From contig QEYB01000999.1 of the NCBI GenBank assembly GCA_017562135.1, forward strand, positions 496,001-560,000: DNA of 64,000 bases. The letters are read 5' to 3'. Position numbers and translations under genes: made by a program. Shown piece after piece: positions 63,200-64,000 of the stretch. Source of the DNA: Dipylidium caninum (Eukaryota; Platyhelminthes; Cestoda; Cyclophyllidea; Dipylidiidae). Numbering within the stretch: the first letter of the stretch is position 1; every line of letters starts with the position of its first letter. The notes below the pieces were generated by a model. That model saw nothing but the letters and a program-made list of their open reading frames with translations. It was not told the DNA's origin and did no database searches.

Positions 63200-63448
63200 A
63201 TGTCACGTACAAAGTCGACTGAAACGTCGGAGAGCGAGTTTGCTCAGGAGGCCCTTGTGCGGCTCCAGAAATCTGTGAAGGGCCTTTTGGGCCACGAGAG
63301 CGCCGAGGAAACTCAACCGCTGGTCGCCCGACTGCTGTCGTGCCGATTCGTTTGCCACATCCCCAAATCGCTGGTCGTCATGATTTGGCTCCGCTATAGA
63401 CGAACGTGCGCTTCTCAGAGTCTTGGTTCGATTTGCATTATCACCTAG
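63200..63448 (+). CDS. Hypothetical protein or first exon, 82 codons
   Basis: Starts at an ATG in a fair context and reads MSRTKSTETSESEFAQEALV, then a hydrophilic helix-like part. The last third looks less protein-like, so the true exon may end earlier at a splice donor and continue beyond the window. An AATAAA-like sequence follows the stop near 63460. Family not recognised. Confidence 0.3.
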   Translation: MSRTKSTETSESEFAQEALVRLQKSVKGLLGHESAEETQPLVARLLSCRFVCHIPKSLVVMIWLRYRRTCASQSLGSICIIT

Positions 63449-64000
63449 TTAACAGAATTAAATAAAAAATTTACAAGTGGCAATGTGACTGCCACAAAGC
63501 GTGTTTGAGATAATGTCTCAAACATGGTCCAAATGAAAGCGGGCGGAAGGCATGCGAGTAAAAGTCGCGAGAAATAAATGTGACATTAATGATGGCGGAG
63601 AAGTCGACATGGCCAAATTTGTCACCAAAGTGTCCACAATTATCGCGTGCATAATGGCAATTTTAAAATGGAAACTTGTGCGAGTCGAAATTATCTATTT
63701 AAAATAAGTGTTATTCCTTGCTTATCATGGGGAAGTATTGGAATAAGTCAATCTGGGGCCTTGTAGTGTGCGTCTTTTTTAAATTTGATTTAAGCCAATT
63801 AAAATTGAGCTTTGTAAAAAATGGGGTAAAGTTCACTTTTAGTTGGCTAAAACGAAACGCGTCTGAACTTTATGTTCTGAATCTCGAACACAGCACGGCA
63901 ATCGTGTGCCTCCTCTCTTTTTATCAGAACATCCCGCAAGAAATATGGCTAAGGTTTCAGAGTACGTAACAGTACCGCGAAAATAACCCAGATTAGCTTT
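63449..64000. other. AT-rich end of window, nothing recognised
   Basis: Open frames here are short and show no domain, signal peptide or splice structure. Confidence 0.4.

Overview
The window looks like nuclear DNA of a flatworm, most likely a tapeworm (cestode). The genes are split by very short spliceosomal introns, several of only 31-48 nt. Some small secreted or membrane-protein genes have TATA boxes, and the proteins are animal ones: IQGAP, metaxin, MAPK15, transaldolase and Nup155. The species is not named by the sequence; cestode is inferred from intron size and gene style.

Region 1 (1-12 kb) is one structure. Two arms of about 4.0 kb (1-4014 and 7714 to about 11727) are near-identical reverse complements. 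They flank a unique loop of about 3.7 kb. The loop holds one minus-strand gene for a mucin-like type I membrane protein: signal peptide, about twenty 63-bp Ser/Thr-rich repeats, one membrane segment and a short tail. Its repeat array carries single-base indels that break the frame. The arms are low-complexity, GC-rich and apparently non-coding, and the left arm runs off the window.

Region 2 (12-25 kb) is GC-rich. It carries an IQGAP-like scaffold gene (plus strand, about 15.1-23.4 kb) with IQGAP repeats, a WW-like segment, IQ motifs, a GAP-related domain and the RasGAP C-terminal region. No calponin-homology domain was found upstream.

Region 3 (25-37 kb) is mostly gene-poor and becomes AT-rich. 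It has one TATA-driven two-exon gene for a very short secreted peptide (30.6-31.3 kb).

Region 4 (37-64 kb) is AT-rich and gene-dense. Metaxin (minus) and MAPK15 (plus) are head to head, and so are transaldolase (minus) and Nup155 (plus). MAPK15 has a one-base frameshift in its kinase domain. Two introns appear to use GC-AG splice sites. A decayed mariner transposase lies antisense in the last Nup155 intron. A dispersed repeat of about 0.35-0.4 kb occurs in opposite orientations inside Nup155 and downstream of it. From 59 to 64 kb there are fragments of coding-like sequence that I could not assign.

The genes are a normal mix of eukaryotic housekeeping and signalling functions, not a co-functional cluster. 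The unusual parts are the large inverted repeat with the mucin-like gene in its loop, the micro-peptide gene and the splicing features. Scattered one-base indels suggest that some breaks may be assembly errors.
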